From Bacteroidales bacterium (GTDB lineage: Bacteria > Bacteroidota > Bacteroidia > Bacteroidales > UBA10428): 6,074 nt of DNA. The stretch lies in contig JAFGOZ010000597.1 of assembly GCA_016926235.1 (NCBI GenBank), positions 1 to 6,074 on the forward strand, written 5' to 3'. Below the pieces are notes generated by a model. It was not told the DNA's origin, did no database searches, and worked only from the letters and a program-made list of their open reading frames with translations. This document shows positions 5,734 through 6,074 of the stretch, piece by piece. Both the position numbers and the translations under genes were made by a program. Within the stretch, counting starts at the first letter, position 1, and each line of letters begins with the position of its first letter.

Positions 5734-5991
5734 ATGAATAATATTTTTAAGGCATTAAACGACCCTGTAAGAAGACAAATTATTGAGCTCCTTAGGGATG
5801 GAGATAAAAATGTAGGGGAAATCTTCGAAAACTTTACTGTTACAATGCCAACATTATCCCATCACCTGGATATACTTAAAAGAGCTGATTTGTTAACAAG
5901 TGAAAAAAAAGGACAATTTGTTTATTATTCATTGAATTTGACTGTTTTAGATGATGTTATACATTGGTTACTTCAAATAAAAAACAAATAA
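5734..5991 (+). CDS. ArsR-family winged-helix repressor, SdpR-like, cysteine-free
   Basis: An 85-residue DNA-binding protein consisting almost wholly of the ArsR-type winged helix. MNNIFKALNDPVRRQIIELL (1-20) is the family's N-terminal helix pair, TVTMPTLSHHLDILKRADLL (35-54) holds the recognition helix, and KKGQFVYYSL (58-67) is the wing. There is no cysteine, so the classic metal-sensing motifs are missing; it resembles the SdpR autorepressor branch, whose members often sit beside a membrane partner gene. The frame can be extended to a TTG at 5713, but that codon lies inside the operator and the probable -7 element, upstream of the expected RNA start. ATG 5734, with an A-rich leader, is therefore preferred. 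The gene is divergent from hox. I see no complete copy of its operator at the hox promoter, so there is no direct sign that it controls hydrogenase. Confidence 0.85.
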   Translation: MNNIFKALNDPVRRQIIELLRDGDKNVGEIFENFTVTMPTLSHHLDILKRADLLTSEKKGQFVYYSLNLTVLDDVIHWLLQIKNK

Positions 5992-6074
5992 AATGAAACA
6001 TCCATGATAAATCTTCTAACACGCACGAGCATGATTATAAATGAAAATCATCCGCTTAAGTCAGAGCTTCGTGG

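Noticed and set aside
5992..6074. Possible start of a second gene after the repressor: ATG at 6004 (MINLLTRTSM...) or ATG at 6041 (MKIIRLSQSF...), both open to the window edge.
   Set aside because: Only 11-23 codons are visible in two competing frames, with no recognisable domain. SdpR-like genes often have a membrane partner downstream, but neither frame shows a membrane segment.

Overview
The window looks like chromosomal DNA of a member of the Bacteroidota. It is AT-rich, its gene leaders are A-rich, and the promoter in front of the main operon fits the Bacteroidota-specific pattern (TTTG, 19 bases, TAnnTTTG) exactly. Affiliation below phylum cannot be read from the sequence.

Region by region: the minus strand from 5135 down to 80 carries one tight operon, hoxF-hoxU-hoxY-hoxH-hoxW. 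It encodes a complete cytoplasmic NAD(+)-linked bidirectional [NiFe] hydrogenase of group 3d, the soluble hydrogenase type, plus its own C-terminal processing protease. HoxF/HoxU form the diaphorase (FMN, NAD(H) site, Fe-S wire) and HoxY/HoxH form the hydrogenase (proximal [4Fe-4S], NiFe(CN)2CO centre). HoxW trims the HoxH tail after nickel insertion. Gaps between genes are 7, 19, 15 and 2 nt, so the genes are almost certainly co-transcribed. The accessory hyp maturation genes and hoxI are not in the window.

The roughly 600-base divergent intergenic region (5136-5733) is the richest part for non-coding signals. Going away from hoxF it holds: a CRP/FNR-type palindrome at the presumed transcription start, the Bacteroidota-type hox promoter, and a 27-bp dyad with perfect 10-bp arms. 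Next comes a 249-bp miniature transposable element (MITE) with 20-bp terminal inverted repeats starting GTAA, a perfect 8-bp target duplication and a ladder of internal hairpins. Last is an ArsR-type operator that overlaps the promoter of the plus-strand gene.

That plus-strand gene (5734-5991) encodes a small, cysteine-free ArsR-family repressor that most likely represses itself. What follows it is cut off by the window end.

The operon itself is a recognised type of system rather than a new one. The points most worth a second look are the MITE with its intact target duplication, the two palindromes next to the hox promoter, and the NuoE-like domain of HoxF, which has lost three of its four cluster cysteines.
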